Shown one piece after another: positions 8,862-16,897 of a DNA stretch of 64,000 nt. The position numbers and the translations under genes are program-made. The DNA is from Streptomyces albicerus (GTDB lineage: Bacteria > Actinomycetota > Actinomycetes > Streptomycetales > Streptomycetaceae). The stretch lies in assembly GCF_008905045.1 (NCBI RefSeq), contig NZ_VWMY01000002.1, forward strand, positions 14,083 to 78,082, in the 5' to 3' direction. Below the pieces are notes generated by a model. It made no database searches and had not been told where the DNA came from. It saw only the letters and a program-made list of their open reading frames with translations. Every line of letters starts with the position of its first letter. The first letter of the stretch is position 1.

Positions 8862-8924
8862 GGCGCAAGGCGCACCCACCCCGTACGTCGACCGGGACCG
8901 CGCACTGGTCGACGAGGTGGAGGG

Positions 8925-9737
8925 CTAGGGGGCGCCCTGTCCCGGGGCACGCGATCGCAGGCGTTCATGCACGGCGTACGCCGTTGCCGTGTGCGCCGCT
9001 CTGACCCGTGTACCGCCGTCCACCAGCAGGTCCGCCCCCGTGATCCAGTCCGCCGCGTCCGAGGCCAGCCATACGACGGCCCGTGCGATGTCCTCGGGCT
9101 CGCCGATGCGGCCGAGTGGGAGCCCGGCGGCCAGCTCTTCCTCCGCCGACTCCCACACAAAGCGGGCCATCTCGGTGCGTACGAGACCCGGGGAGACGGA
9201 GTTGACCCGCACCTTCGGGGCCAGCTCGCCCGCGAGCTGTCGGGTGAGGTGCAGCAGGGCCGCCTTGCTCGTGCCGTACGCGCCCACGTTCGGGCCGACG
9301 TGGGCCGCGCCCTCGGTGCAAATGTTGACCACCGAGCCGCCGTGCTCGCTCATCCAGGCCCGCCACGCGTGCTGCACCAGCCGCAGCGGTGCCTCGACGT
9401 TGACGGTGAAGGCCTCGCGCCAGCGGTTCGGGTCGGCGTCCATGAGGGGGCCGTAGGGCTGGTTGGTCGCCGCGTTGTTCACCACGATGTCGATGCGCCC
9501 GAACTCGCGCAGCGCCAGCCCGGTCAGCTCCCGCAGATGCGCCGGATCGGCGACCGAGCCCGCGAGCCCCACGGCACCGAGTTCCTCGGCGGCCCTGCGC
9601 ACCCCGTCCGGATCACGAGCCGTCACGCACACCAGCGCCCCCGCAGTGCGGAGCGCCTCGGCGACGGCCAGCCCGATCCCGCGCGAGGCCCCGGTCACGA
9701 TGGCGACCCTGCCTTCGAGTCCGTACGGCGACGTCAT
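8925..9737 (-). CDS. SDR-family oxidoreductase
   Basis: A 270-residue classical short-chain dehydrogenase/reductase. The Rossmann cofactor motif TGASRGIG is near residue 15, NNAA near 90, and the catalytic Ser region plus YGTSKAA near 155. The family's C-terminal consensus GEPEDIARAVVWLASD and ITGADLLVDGG is also present. It most resembles 3-oxoacyl-ACP reductase (FabG)-like members, but the substrate cannot be assigned. The ATG at 9737 is the natural start just before the nucleotide-binding strand (LEGRVAIVTG). It is transcribed toward the cytochrome oxidase gene and is followed on the same strand by about 60 bases and the HD-like gene upstream. Confidence 0.9.
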   Translation of the reverse strand: MTSPYGLEGRVAIVTGASRGIGLAVAEALRTAGALVCVTARDPDGVRRAAEELGAVGLAGSVADPAHLRELTGLALREFGRIDIVVNNAATNQPYGPLMDADPNRWREAFTVNVEAPLRLVQHAWRAWMSEHGGSVVNICTEGAAHVGPNVGAYGTSKAALLHLTRQLAGELAPKVRVNSVSPGLVRTEMARFVWESAEEELAAGLPLGRIGEPEDIARAVVWLASDAADWITGADLLVDGGTRVRAAHTATAYAVHERLRSRAPGQGAP

Positions 9738-9797
9738 CCGCGTACGGTCTCATGACGGGCCGTCAGTCAACAGTCCTCGGCCGGGAGCAGATGGTCG

Positions 9798-10253
9798 TCA
9801 GTCGACAGCCCCCAGCCGTGCGTGGCCGGCCGAGACGAGTTCCAGCACCGTGCGCCAGTCCTCCAGGACCCCGGCGTCCAGACCGGCCGTGCGGGCGGCT
9901 TCGTCCGCCTGCCGCAGGATCAGCACGTCCTCCATGACCGGGTCGTTCTCCCAGCCCTCCCTCTGGAGGCGGACGAGACGGGCGACCCGCTCGCCGAGCA
10001 GCGGCCGTACCACGTCGGCCGCGAGGTCCGTGTGCCCCGCCACGTCACCGGGGCGCAGCAGCTGCCCTATGCCGTGCACCAGGCCAGCCACCTGGAGTTC
10101 CTTGTCCGCGGGACGACTTCGGCGCAACAGTGCGGCGGTCTGCAGCGCGTGATCGTGCAGATTGACCGGAGGGCCGCCGTGGTGGGCGGTGTCCCAGGCC
10201 CCTCGGCAGGCGTGCAGCAGATCCATCAGCTCTTCGACACTGCGCAGCTCCAT
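9798..10253 (-). CDS. HD-domain-like protein with altered HD pair
   Basis: A 151-residue cytosolic protein. LHDHALQTAALLRR followed by VAGLVHGIGQLL and ADEAARTAGL matches the helical layout of HD/inositol-oxygenase-like proteins that handle small phosphorylated or polyol substrates. In the central motif the usual His-Asp pair is His-Gly (VHGIG), so one metal ligand is missing and catalysis may be altered. The ATG at 10253 has a strong AGGGAGGA ribosome site 8 bases upstream; ATG 10307 would add 18 residues but lacks one. It sits between the SDR and the metallo-hydrolase genes on the same strand. The substrate is unknown. Confidence 0.65.
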   Translation of the reverse strand: MELRSVEELMDLLHACRGAWDTAHHGGPPVNLHDHALQTAALLRRSRPADKELQVAGLVHGIGQLLRPGDVAGHTDLAADVVRPLLGERVARLVRLQREGWENDPVMEDVLILRQADEAARTAGLDAGVLEDWRTVLELVSAGHARLGAVD

Positions 10254-10407
10254 GCGCCAGTCCTCCCTGCGGGCGAGAAAGGCCGTTGTCTCGCGCCAGC
10301 AGATCATGGCCAGCTTTCGACCGGACCAACGGGAACTGAACTGCGAACCGTGGAATGCCCCCGCCCCGGGGCCGCCATGCCCGGGGGCCGGGGCGGGCAG
10401 ACCCGTC

Positions 10408-11037
10408 TCAGTGACCCCGGTCGATCCACTCCTGAAGATGCGGGGCCTCGGCGCCGACCGTCGTCGAATCGCCGTGACCCGTGCGGACCACCGTCTCGGC
10501 GGGCAGGGCGAGCAGCCGGGACCGGATGGACTCGACGATCGTCGGGAAGTGGGAGAACGACCGCCCCGTCGCACCCGGCCCGCCCTGGAACAGGGTGTCG
10601 CCGGTGAAGACGGTGCCCAGCTCCGGAGCATGCAGGCACACGGCACCCGGAGCATGACCCGGTGTGTGCAGGACGGTCAGCTCCACACCCGCCACGGAGA
10701 GCCGTCGGCCGTCGGAGAGCTCACCGTCCGGCAGACGGTCCGGGTGGGTCTGCTTCCACAGGGGCAGGTCGTCCGGGTGGAGCAGGATCGGTGCGCCCGT
10801 ACGGGCCGCGAGGGCCGGGGCCGCGTCGATGTGGTCGTTGTGGGCGTGGGTGCAGACGATCGCCCGGAGCGTACGGTCGCCCAGCGCGTCGGCGATGGCG
10901 TCGGCGTCGTGTGCCGCGTCGATGACCACGGCCTCGGAGTCGTCGCCCACGATCCAGACGTTGTTGTCGACGTCCCAGGTGCCGCCGTCCAGGCTGAACG
11001 TGCCCGAGGTGACGAGGTGCTCGATACGGGCGGCCAT
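10408..11037 (-). CDS. MBL-fold metallo-hydrolase (mycothiol-linked)
   Basis: About 209 residues with the metallo-beta-lactamase zinc motif CTHAHNDHID near residue 65, LHTPGHAPGAVC near 125 and FTGDTLFQGGPGATGR near 145, as in glyoxalase II-like hydrolases. A conserved GHGDST block near the end supplies the last His ligand. The ATG at 11037 overlaps the stop of the preceding dehydrogenase gene by one base (TGATG), which implies translational coupling. Paired with that enzyme, the likely role is hydrolysis of a mycothiol thioester such as S-formylmycothiol, but this is inference from context. A GTG one codon earlier is equally possible. Confidence 0.88.
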   Translation of the reverse strand: MAARIEHLVTSGTFSLDGGTWDVDNNVWIVGDDSEAVVIDAAHDADAIADALGDRTLRAIVCTHAHNDHIDAAPALAARTGAPILLHPDDLPLWKQTHPDRLPDGELSDGRRLSVAGVELTVLHTPGHAPGAVCLHAPELGTVFTGDTLFQGGPGATGRSFSHFPTIVESIRSRLLALPAETVVRTGHGDSTTVGAEAPHLQEWIDRGH

Positions 11038-12125
11038 CACAGCACCACCACCGAGCGCAGTACGTCACCCTGGTGCATACGGTCGAAGGCCTGCTCCACC
11101 GCGTCGAGTTCGATGGTCTCCGTGACGAAGGCCGCGAGGTCGAGGCGGCCCTGCTGGTGCAGGTCGACGAGCATGGGGAAGTCGCGGGAGGGCAGGCAGT
11201 CTCCGTACCACGAGGACTTCAGCGAGCCGCCGCGGCCGAAGACGTCCAGCAGCGGCAGTTCGAGTTTCATCTCCGGGGTGGGGACGCCGACCAGGACGAC
11301 CGTGCCGGCCAGGTCGCGGGCGTAGAAGGCCTGTTTGTAGGTCTCGGGGCGGCCGACCGCCTCGATGACGACGTCGGCGCCGAAGCCGCCGGTCAGGTCG
11401 CGGATGGCCTCGACGGGGTCGGTCTCCTTGGAGTTGACGGTGTGGGTGGCGCCCATGGTGCGGGCCTTGTCGAGTTTGCGGTCGTCGATGTCGACGGCGA
11501 TGATCTTCGCGGCGCCGGCCAGGTTCGCCCCGGCGATGGCCGCGTCACCCACGCCGCCGCAGCCGATGACTGCCACCGAGTCACCGCGTCCCACCCCGCC
11601 GGTGTTGATCGCCGCGCCGATGCCGGCCATCACGCCGCAGCCGAGCAGCCCGGCGACCGCGGGGGACACGGACGGGTCGACCTTGGTGCACTGGCCCGCC
11701 GCGACCAGGGTCTTGTCCGCGAAGGCGCCGATGCCCAGGGCGGGGGAGAGTTCCGTGCCGTCCTCCAGGGTCATCTTCTGCTGCGCGTTGTGGGTGTTGA
11801 AGCAGTACCAGGGCCGCCCGCGCAGACAGGCCCGGCACTGACCGCACACCGCACGCCAGTTGAGGATCACGAAGTCGCCGGGCTCGACGTCCGTGACGCC
11901 CTCGCCGACCGCCTCCACCACGCCCGACGCCTCGTGGCCGAGCAGGAAGGGGTAGTCGTCGCTGATGCCGCCCTGTTTGTAGTGCAGGTCCGTGTGGCAC
12001 ACCCCGCACGCCTGGACCTTCACCACGGCCTCGCCGGGACCCGGGTCCGGGATGAGAATCGTCCGGATCTGCACCGGCTCGTTCTTGCCGGGTGCGATGA
12101 CACCGCGTACCTGCTGGGCGGCCAT
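11037..12125 (-). CDS. S-(hydroxymethyl)mycothiol dehydrogenase (class III-like zinc ADH)
   Basis: A 362-residue zinc-dependent medium-chain dehydrogenase. It oxidises the formaldehyde-mycothiol adduct with NAD in actinobacteria, which lack glutathione. The catalytic zinc motif [14 protein letters not shown] and GHEASGVVE are near residues 37-65. The structural zinc cysteines are in [15 protein letters not shown] near 90-105, and the NAD site is [11 protein letters not shown] near 185. The ATG at 12125 has AAGGAG 8-13 bases upstream; an upstream in-frame start would add an unconserved tail. It is coupled to the MBL hydrolase that follows. Assignment over generic alcohol dehydrogenase rests on the family-typical sequence and this partner (mscR in mycobacteria). 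Confidence 0.88.
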   Translation of the reverse strand: MAAQQVRGVIAPGKNEPVQIRTILIPDPGPGEAVVKVQACGVCHTDLHYKQGGISDDYPFLLGHEASGVVEAVGEGVTDVEPGDFVILNWRAVCGQCRACLRGRPWYCFNTHNAQQKMTLEDGTELSPALGIGAFADKTLVAAGQCTKVDPSVSPAVAGLLGCGVMAGIGAAINTGGVGRGDSVAVIGCGGVGDAAIAGANLAGAAKIIAVDIDDRKLDKARTMGATHTVNSKETDPVEAIRDLTGGFGADVVIEAVGRPETYKQAFYARDLAGTVVLVGVPTPEMKLELPLLDVFGRGGSLKSSWYGDCLPSRDFPMLVDLHQQGRLDLAAFVTETIELDAVEQAFDRMHQGDVLRSVVVL

Positions 12126-12518
12126 GTCGGGCTCCTTCGCGTGGACATTGGGGCGTTTGATCATGTTGGCACAGGGCCGGAAGGGTGGATCCGTACCTGT
12201 GGACAACCGAGTGAAACACGCCGAACCGAAGGCCGAAGGACCCCGAACGACTTCAGACGGTTACACCTTGTTTTCAGCCCCATCGAGCGGGCACCCGCTC
12301 ATATGGGTACTCTGTACGGGACGGACAGCTTATTTGGGTCCCACCCACACCCACGGTCCGTCCCGGGACAAGCCGGTCACCACGGCCTGCTCTCACATGA
12401 GTTGACAGGCGCCACCGCGTCCGAACGGCCTCTACTCGAACCCGAGCGGGCGTCAGGCGACCGGTAGCAGAGTGGTCCTGCACGCCCCGAGGGTGACCCG
12501 ACACATAAGGAGTGCGCG
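12126..12518. promoter_or_regulatory. 393-bp non-coding region with a long inverted repeat
   Basis: This gap lies between the divergently oriented formaldehyde-dehydrogenase gene and the small gene at 12519. It contains a perfect 9-bp inverted repeat (GGGACGGAC 12318-12326 and GTCCGTCCC 12356-12364) with a 29-base spacer that includes the relatively A/T-rich GCTTATTTGGG. It could be an operator or an RNA hairpin. The region presumably holds promoters for both directions, but I cannot assign -35/-10 elements with confidence. Confidence 0.4.
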
Positions 12519-12692
12519 GTGACACCGGAGACGACGAATCGCGATCAGCGCCCCAAGGAACGCACGGAGCACACGGGCCGCAGGCCCGAGGAGCTCGGCA
12601 GCCTCGAGGTCTGGGCCAGGTCCGCCCCGATCCGCCTGGCGGGTTACGAGGACGACCTCGCCGAGCCCCACATCCTGCCCAGCGTGGACTGA
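12519..12692 (+). CDS. small hypothetical protein, 57 residues
   Basis: GTG at 12519 follows AAGGAG at 12507-12512 with ideal spacing and reads 57 codons to TGA at 12690. The N-terminal half is very polar (Arg, Glu, Thr). The C-terminal half is different: SLEVWARSAPIRLAGYEDD followed by PHILPSVD. This two-part layout (charged leader, compact end with Trp, Tyr and a terminal acidic residue) recalls ribosomally made peptide precursors. However, no modification enzyme is adjacent, so that remains speculation. Codon third positions are mostly G/C, supporting coding. It lies between the long non-coding region and a GNAT gene about 65 bases downstream. Confidence 0.6.
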   Translation: MTPETTNRDQRPKERTEHTGRRPEELGSLEVWARSAPIRLAGYEDDLAEPHILPSVD

Positions 12693-12757
12693 CCGCCCGA
12701 GGCCACCGCAGGACCCTCTCGAATGCTGATCGGCATGGGCGTGCCAGACTCGCGTCC

Positions 12758-13240
12758 ATGCTGATCAGGGAAGCCGCGGCCGACGACTGGCCGCGGATCT
12801 GGCCTTTCTGGCACCGCATCGTCGCCGCCGCCGAGACCTACGCCTGGGACCCGGACACCTCCGAGGAGGACGCCCGGGCCCTGTGGATGGCACCGGGCAA
12901 GCGCGTGTACGTCGCCGAGGACGACACCGGAGCCGTGGTCGGCTCCGCCTACGTCACCCCCAACTACGGCGGCCCCGCAGCTCGCATCGCCAACGCCGGC
13001 TTCATGGTGGACCCGGACCACTCCGGCCGTGGCATCGGCCGAGCCCTGGCCGAAGACATCCTCAGAACGGCCAAGGCGGACGGCTACCGGGCGATGGTCT
13101 TCAACACCGTGGTGGAGACCAACCCCGCGGTAAAGCTCTGGACGTCCCTGGGCTTCACGATCCTGGGCACGGTCCCGGACGCGTACGACCATCCGCGCCA
13201 CGGGCGGGTGGGCCTGCACATCATGCATCGAGCGCTCTGA
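12758..13240 (+). CDS. GNAT-family N-acetyltransferase
   Basis: A 160-residue single-domain acetyltransferase. IREAAADDWPRIW opens the fold, VVGSAYVTPNYGG forms the central strand, and GFMVDPDHSGRGIGRAL carries the acetyl-CoA pyrophosphate loop (R/Q-x-x-G-x-G/A form, GRGIGRA). VETNPAVKLWTSLGF and GRVGLHIMHRAL close the fold. This resembles the Pat/YhhY-like GNAT group that acetylates amino groups of small molecules or amino acids; the substrate is unknown. The ATG at 12758 lies where the conserved N-terminal strand begins. It may be cotranscribed with the 57-residue gene upstream. Confidence 0.88.
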   Translation: MLIREAAADDWPRIWPFWHRIVAAAETYAWDPDTSEEDARALWMAPGKRVYVAEDDTGAVVGSAYVTPNYGGPAARIANAGFMVDPDHSGRGIGRALAEDILRTAKADGYRAMVFNTVVETNPAVKLWTSLGFTILGTVPDAYDHPRHGRVGLHIMHRAL

Positions 13241-13255
13241 TCACTCATGGGTGCA

Positions 13256-13289
13256 GGCGGCTGCTTCCTCAGGGGTAAAGACAGCCGCC
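13256..13289 (+). terminator. hairpin terminator after the GNAT gene
   Basis: GGCGGCTG (13256-13263) and CAGCCGCC (13282-13289) form a perfect 8-bp stem 16 bases after the GNAT stop, followed by TTCTTC. The 18-base loop is long, so strength is uncertain. The convergent amidase gene ends about 100 bases further on. Confidence 0.5.
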
Positions 13290-13336
13290 TTCTTCAGGGG
13301 TGCGGGACGCGGCTCTTCTTGGGGCGCGCGGAGCGG

Positions 13337-13384
13337 CCCCTTCAGGGGCGCGGGGAACTGCGCGACCAGCCCCCACCGGCCCGA
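13337..13384 (+). repeat. dispersed intergenic repeat, copy 1 (short variant)
   Basis: CCCCTTCAGGGG hairpin followed by GCGCGGGGAACTGCGCG and ACCAGCC, ending CCGGCCCG. The same unit recurs at 18501, 18578, 48574 (inverted) and 62053. This copy lies between the convergent GNAT and amidase genes. Confidence 0.8.
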
Positions 13385-13391
13385 ACCTCCC

Positions 13392-14753
13392 CTACGACCC
13401 TTCTCGCGCAGCCCCCAGCGGAGCAGTCCGCCTCCAAGGCCGCAGCTCCTCCAACTGCCCCGCAAGTTCCAGCAGTGTCCCCTCGGACCCGGGCAGCCCC
13501 ACCAACTGCACAGAGCACGGCGCCCCCGACGGCAACGCACCGAACGGCACCGCCATCGCCGGCCACCCCGTCAGATTCCACGGCGGCGTCAGCGGCGAGT
13601 AGTTGCTGTTGGCCCACACATTCCGCAACCACCCCCGCTTGTGCCAGTCCGCGGCAGCGGGCCCCCGCCGAGCAAGCGCCGGAGTGAGCAACACCTCGTG
13701 CTCGGCAAAGAACGGCTTCATCCGCTCCCGCAACTGCTCCCGCCGCGCCCCACCCCGCACCGACTCCACGAACCGCCGCCCCACAGTCGCGTGGACCCGC
13801 GTCCGCCGCGAGAGCCGCCGCAGATCAAGATCCTCCGCATCCACCGCCGTCCCCGCCGTCCAGTGCACGAGCGAGGTCGCACCCAGCCACACCGGATACG
13901 GCGGGTCCGCCCGCCGGACCCGATGCCCCGCACCCGCAAGCAGCTCACCCGCCTCACGGGCCGCGGCCGCGTAGCGCCGACTGACGGTGATCCCCACCAG
14001 AGGGCTGCGCACGGAGACGGCGACCGTACGAGTGACGGGCTCCTCGGCGCGTACGACATCGGTCGCGGCCAGCACCGAGAACATCAGCCGCGCATCCTCG
14101 ACGGTCGTCGCCAGCGGCCCGTTCTCCGACATCCCGAACCAGTCACCGTGACCGATACCCGCCGGTATGACGCCGTGCCCCGGCTTCACCCCGATCAGCC
14201 CGCAGTTGGCAGCGGGTATGCGCAGCGACCCCATTCCGTCATTGCCGAGGGCCAACGGCACCATGCCGGCGGCGACCGCCGCCGCGCTGCCGCCGGAGGA
14301 GCCGCCCGCCGTGCGCGTGGTGTCCCACGGGTTGCGGGCCGTACCGTGCACGCCCTCCGTGGTGCCGAAGACGCAGAGCTCCGGCACGTTCGTCAGACCC
14401 ACTACGACAGCGCCCGCCGCACGCAGTCGCGCCACGGTGGCGTGGTCCTCGTCGGCCGGAGAGTCCGGGGTCGCGGCCGAGCCGTTGCGGGTGGATTCGC
14501 CGCGTACGGCCAGGTTGTCCTTGACCGCCACCGGCACACCGGCGAGGGGGAGTTCGGCCAGATCGGTGCGGGCCGCCACCTCGTCCGCCTCGGCGAGCGC
14601 CGCCGTCGCGCGCAGGTGACGGAAGGCGCCCACGCGGGCGTCGAGCAACTCGATCCGCGCGAGGTGCTCGGCCACCACCTCGCGGGGCGTGACCCGCTTC
14701 TCGCGTACGGCGGCGGCGATCTCGGCGGCGGTCCGGCCGGCCCAGCTGGTCAC
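13392..14753 (-). CDS. amidase signature family enzyme
   Basis: A 453-residue amidase with the Ser-cis-Ser-Lys triad framework. The catalytic Lys is in GVPVAVKDNLAV near residue 70, and the Gly/Ser-rich signature TAGGSSGGSAAAVAAG near 150 holds both catalytic serines. LGNDGMGSLRIPAA carries the conserved Asp, and NLTGWPAMAVPFG is near the C-terminus. It hydrolyses an amide, but the substrate is not identifiable; there is no signal peptide. The GTG at 14753 (TSWAGRTAAEIA) has GAGGAG 8-13 bases upstream. It is unlikely to be a GatA subunit because no gatB or gatC is nearby. It is divergent from the hexosaminidase gene across about 250 bases. Confidence 0.9.
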   Translation of the reverse strand: MTSWAGRTAAEIAAAVREKRVTPREVVAEHLARIELLDARVGAFRHLRATAALAEADEVAARTDLAELPLAGVPVAVKDNLAVRGESTRNGSAATPDSPADEDHATVARLRAAGAVVVGLTNVPELCVFGTTEGVHGTARNPWDTTRTAGGSSGGSAAAVAAGMVPLALGNDGMGSLRIPAANCGLIGVKPGHGVIPAGIGHGDWFGMSENGPLATTVEDARLMFSVLAATDVVRAEEPVTRTVAVSVRSPLVGITVSRRYAAAAREAGELLAGAGHRVRRADPPYPVWLGATSLVHWTAGTAVDAEDLDLRRLSRRTRVHATVGRRFVESVRGGARREQLRERMKPFFAEHEVLLTPALARRGPAAADWHKRGWLRNVWANSNYSPLTPPWNLTGWPAMAVPFGALPSGAPCSVQLVGLPGSEGTLLELAGQLEELRPWRRTAPLGAAREGS

Positions 14754-14908
14754 GGTGGCTCCTCGGGGGCGTGTGCTTACTGGCGAGTACGAAGAGCACT
14801 GTGCCCGGACATGCGGCGTCCCGTCGAGAGCCGTCACGCTTGGACATTCGCTCCGCTCTTCTTGGACTTTTCGTGCCACGGCTGTCCGGTCGTACACATG
14901 GAGTGGCA

Positions 14909-14930
14909 GGTCATCCGACCACTGGCTCAA
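14909..14930. promoter_or_regulatory. possible operator upstream of the GH20 gene
   Basis: GGTCATCCGACCACTGG contains GTGGTCGGA on the opposite strand, identical to nine bases of the palindrome upstream of the GntR/fucose operon. It continues into CCACTGGCTCA, which recurs exactly at 34193-34203 between the fucose transporter and catabolic genes. This suggests, but does not prove, shared regulation. Confidence 0.35.
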
Positions 14931-15007
14931 CTTGGCTGACTTCACACCCCATTGACAGGCCCTGGAGCCAGCCCAATCATCACACCTCCGATGAATGGAG
15001 GGTGCCC

Positions 15008-16879
15008 GTGAGCACGGAAGCCAGGAGTACGTATCCAAGACGGTCCCGGCTGGTCGGTGTCGTGACGGCCCTACTGCTGCTCACGGCGCCGGTCCCGGTG
15101 GCCCAGGCGGCCGAGAGTGCGGAGGCCGCCGCGCCTCCCGTCACCGTCCCCGCGCTGTCCGACTGGACGCCGGGAGCCGGAAACTATCTTTACGGACGCG
15201 GTACACGCCTCATCGCGGACGCCCCGGCGGAACGCCGCGTCGCCGACACCCTCGCCGACGACCTGCGCGCGGCGGGACACGGCACCGTCCCCGTCGTGAG
15301 CGGGGGAGCACGTACGGGTGACATCGTTGTCGACATCGCATCGACCAGGACCGCGCTCGGGAAGGAGGGGTACGAACTCCGCGCGAGCAAACGCCTTTCA
15401 GTCACCGCTGCCACCGAGACCGGCGCCTTCTACGGCACCCGGACCGTGCTCCAACTCCTGGCCCAGGGCGACCGGTTGCCCGCCGGACGCACCGTTGACG
15501 TCCCGCAGTACAAGGAGCGGGGCGTCGGCGTCTGCGCCTGCTACATCCACATCACGACGGACTGGCTGGAGAACCTCGTACGCGACATGGCGTACCACAA
15601 GCTCAACCAGCTGCTGCTCGAACTGAAGGTGAAGAGCGACGCGCACCCCGAGGCCAACACCTGGGGCTACTACACCAAGGACGAGATACGGCGTCTCGTC
15701 GCGCTCGGCGAGAAGTACCACGTCACGATCATCCCGGAGATCAACTCCCCGGGGCACATGGACCCGTGGATCGAGAACCGCCCGGATCTCCAGCTCACGG
15801 ACTCCGACGGGAACAAACAGCCCTCCCGGCTCGACATCACGCGCCCGGAGGCCTTCGACTACTACACCAGCCTGATCGACGAGTACGGGGAGGTCTTCAA
15901 GGCCGACTCCTGGCACATGGGCGCCGACGAGTACATGCTCGGTTCCGACTTCGCCAAGTACCCGCACATCCTGGAGTACGCCCGGGCGAAGTACGGCCCG
16001 AACGCCACCCCGCAGGACGCGTTCATCGACTTCGTCAACCGCGTCCACGCCTACGCGGCGGGCAAGGGCAAGAAGCTGCGCATCTGGAACGACGGGCTCA
16101 CCGGCGCCAACACCGTGCCCGTCACGGCCGGGACGACGGTCGAGCACTGGCTGAACGTGGCGACGAAACCGAGCCAGCTCATCGCTCAGGGCTACCCGTT
16201 GATGAACGCGGCGTACGCCCTCTATCTCGTGCGCGGCGGCTTCCACACGGACACCAAGGCGCTGTACGACCAGAGTTGGGATCCGCGCAGCTTCGAGGGC
16301 GAGAAGCTAGCCTCCCGCGCGGGCATCACCGGCGCGAAGATCAGCCTCTGGCCGGACAACGGGCGCGGCGAGACCGAGAACGAGGTCGCCGTCGACACCG
16401 ATCCGGCACTGCGCCACGTCGCGCAGGCCACATGGGGGAGCCCTCATCCGGACGCCACGTACGCGGAGTTCACCTCGCGCGCGGCGTCCGTCGGGCACGC
16501 CCCCGGGTGGCGCGACCTCACACGTGTGCCGGTCGCGGACGGGACGTACACCTTCCGTGCCGGGACCAAGGCCGTCACGGCCGAGGTCGGGCGCACCCCG
16601 GACGGTTACGTGACCTTGAAGGCCGCGAACGGCTGTCTGGACGTACGCGGCGGCAAGCTCACCCTCAACGTGCCGCTCCAGCCCGGCGTCGAGGTGACGC
16701 AGCAGACCTGCGACGCGGCGAACACCTTGCAGCGCTGGCAGTTGGTGCCCGCGCAGGGCGGTTATCGGCTCGTCAACGCAATCACGCAGATGGCCGTACA
16801 TGTCACCGGCGACGGACGGCTTGTGCAGTACCCGCCGGACCAACAGCCCCCTGCCATATGGACCTTGACCGCCAACTGA
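15008..16879 (+). CDS. secreted GH20 beta-N-acetylhexosaminidase with C-terminal lectin-like domain
   Basis: A 623-residue exported enzyme that removes terminal GlcNAc/GalNAc residues. A Sec-type signal peptide (RRSRLVGVVTALLLL, cleavage near AQA-AE) is followed by the GH20 N-terminal domain (residues about 50-165). The catalytic barrel shows RGVGVCACYIHI in place of the usual RG-x-x-x-D strand, INSPGHMD, and the catalytic Asp-Glu pair D307-E308 in WHMGADEYM. From about residue 530 a domain with CLDVRGG and QQTCDAANTLQRWQL resembles a ricin-type carbohydrate-binding fold. The GTG at 15008 has GGAGGG 5 bases upstream. It is followed after 18 bases by the alpha-fucosidase gene, so the pair is probably one transcript. 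Together they would trim glycan ends outside the cell. Confidence 0.92.
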   Translation: MSTEARSTYPRRSRLVGVVTALLLLTAPVPVAQAAESAEAAAPPVTVPALSDWTPGAGNYLYGRGTRLIADAPAERRVADTLADDLRAAGHGTVPVVSGGARTGDIVVDIASTRTALGKEGYELRASKRLSVTAATETGAFYGTRTVLQLLAQGDRLPAGRTVDVPQYKERGVGVCACYIHITTDWLENLVRDMAYHKLNQLLLELKVKSDAHPEANTWGYYTKDEIRRLVALGEKYHVTIIPEINSPGHMDPWIENRPDLQLTDSDGNKQPSRLDITRPEAFDYYTSLIDEYGEVFKADSWHMGADEYMLGSDFAKYPHILEYARAKYGPNATPQDAFIDFVNRVHAYAAGKGKKLRIWNDGLTGANTVPVTAGTTVEHWLNVATKPSQLIAQGYPLMNAAYALYLVRGGFHTDTKALYDQSWDPRSFEGEKLASRAGITGAKISLWPDNGRGETENEVAVDTDPALRHVAQATWGSPHPDATYAEFTSRAASVGHAPGWRDLTRVPVADGTYTFRAGTKAVTAEVGRTPDGYVTLKAANGCLDVRGGKLTLNVPLQPGVEVTQQTCDAANTLQRWQLVPAQGGYRLVNAITQMAVHVTGDGRLVQYPPDQQPPAIWTLTAN

Positions 16880-16897
16880 CCTGAGGAGTCCACCCGC

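Noticed and set aside
8862..8924. Short frame after ctaD ending PYVDRDRALVDEVEG
   Set aside because: About 20 codons with no start or ribosome site; could be the tail of a lost gene but is too short to support.
12519..12692. Calling the 57-residue gene a confirmed RiPP precursor
   Set aside because: No modification enzyme, protease or exporter is adjacent and no known core motif is recognised; kept as an unknown small gene.
13251..14939. A 562-codon plus-strand frame opposite the amidase
   Set aside because: Antisense shadow of a gene with an intact amidase signature; Pro/Arg-rich.
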